Shown piece by piece: positions 5,536 through 5,594 of a stretch of 5,594 bases of DNA (the stretch's first letter is position 1; the number at the start of each line of letters is the position of its first letter). Both the position numbers and the translations under genes were made by a program. The DNA is from Enterosoma sp964427595 (GTDB lineage: Bacteria > Bacillota_I > Bacilli_A > RFN20 > CAG-288), in contig CAYRUQ010000036.1 in NCBI GenBank assembly GCA_964427595.1, forward strand, positions 1-5,594, given 5' to 3'. Below the pieces are notes generated by a model. The model was not told the origin of the DNA. It ran no database searches and saw only the letters and a list, made by a program, of their open reading frames with translations.

Positions 5536-5562
5536 ATGATTAAAAAGTATCGGTTATGCTAA
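5536..5562 (+). CDS. Eight-codon ORF: possible leader peptide or broken gene start
   Basis: An ATG (5536-5538) follows AAAGGA (5523-5528) at an ideal 7-base spacing, downstream of a strong promoter, so translation should start here. The ORF encodes only MIKKYRLC before TAA (5560-5562). Continuing past the stop, the same frame reads V-L-L, a TGA, then L-V-I-K-I-D. Basic residues followed by hydrophobic ones look like the start of a signal peptide or membrane segment interrupted by two stops. A second ATG (5556-5558) overlaps the end and gives nine codons before TAA at 5583-5585. It may be a leader peptide controlling a gene beyond the window, a decayed gene, or a leader-like uORF. The window ends 32 bases later, so these cannot be separated. 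No function is assigned. Confidence 0.35.
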   Translation: MIKKYRLC

Positions 5563-5594
5563 GTGTTGTTATGACTTGTCATTAAAATTGATTT

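Noticed and set aside
1..5594. CRISPR array, insertion sequence, attachment site or riboswitch
   Set aside because: No regularly spaced repeats, transposase or integrase coding sequence, duplicated tRNA 3' end or recognisable riboswitch fold was seen.

Overview
The window is AT-rich bacterial DNA from a low-GC Gram-positive lineage. Supporting signs are strong AGGAGG-type ribosome binding sites, sigma-A style promoters, a lipobox lipoprotein, Hsp33 and a DegV/FakB-family protein. TGG encodes Trp and TGA ends the DegV gene, so the standard bacterial code applies, not the Mycoplasma code. The Ser-rich lipoprotein and gene content suggest an uncultured gut Bacillota/Mollicutes-like relative (Erysipelotrichales or RF39 type). 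That placement is inference; no taxonomic marker is present.

Layout. Positions 1-103 hold the 3' part of tRNA-Val(GAC) and its terminator. Positions 123-317 hold a self-contained tRNA-Ser(TGA) unit with a near-consensus promoter and a terminator. Positions 348-2875 hold, on the minus strand, one very large secreted lipoprotein gene (807 aa) with its own terminator, ribosome binding site and probable promoter. It faces the tRNA-Ser gene, so two terminators sit back to back at 278-383. Positions 2965-4403 hold a minus-strand two-gene operon: a TetR-family regulator followed 2 nt later by hslO (Hsp33 redox chaperone). Positions 4404-4498 are a compact divergent control region. Positions 4499-5392 hold, on the plus strand, a DegV-family (FakB-like fatty-acid-binding) gene with a strong terminator. 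Positions 5499-5594 start a new transcription unit: an extended -10 promoter, a good ribosome binding site, and an ORF of only eight codons before the window ends.

How the parts may work together. The divergent region carries a perfect 16-bp palindrome (two 7-bp arms, 2-bp centre). It overlaps the -35 of the tetR-hslO promoter and lies immediately after the -10 of the DegV promoter. A repressor bound there, most simply the TetR-family protein itself, could shut off both directions. This would link a fatty-acid-binding protein, a redox chaperone and a one-component sensor in one regulon. No clearly new biological system is evident. The items most worth checking are this shared operator, the Tyr/Ser/acid-rich lipoprotein with three roughly 200-residue modules, and the eight-codon ORF at the right edge.
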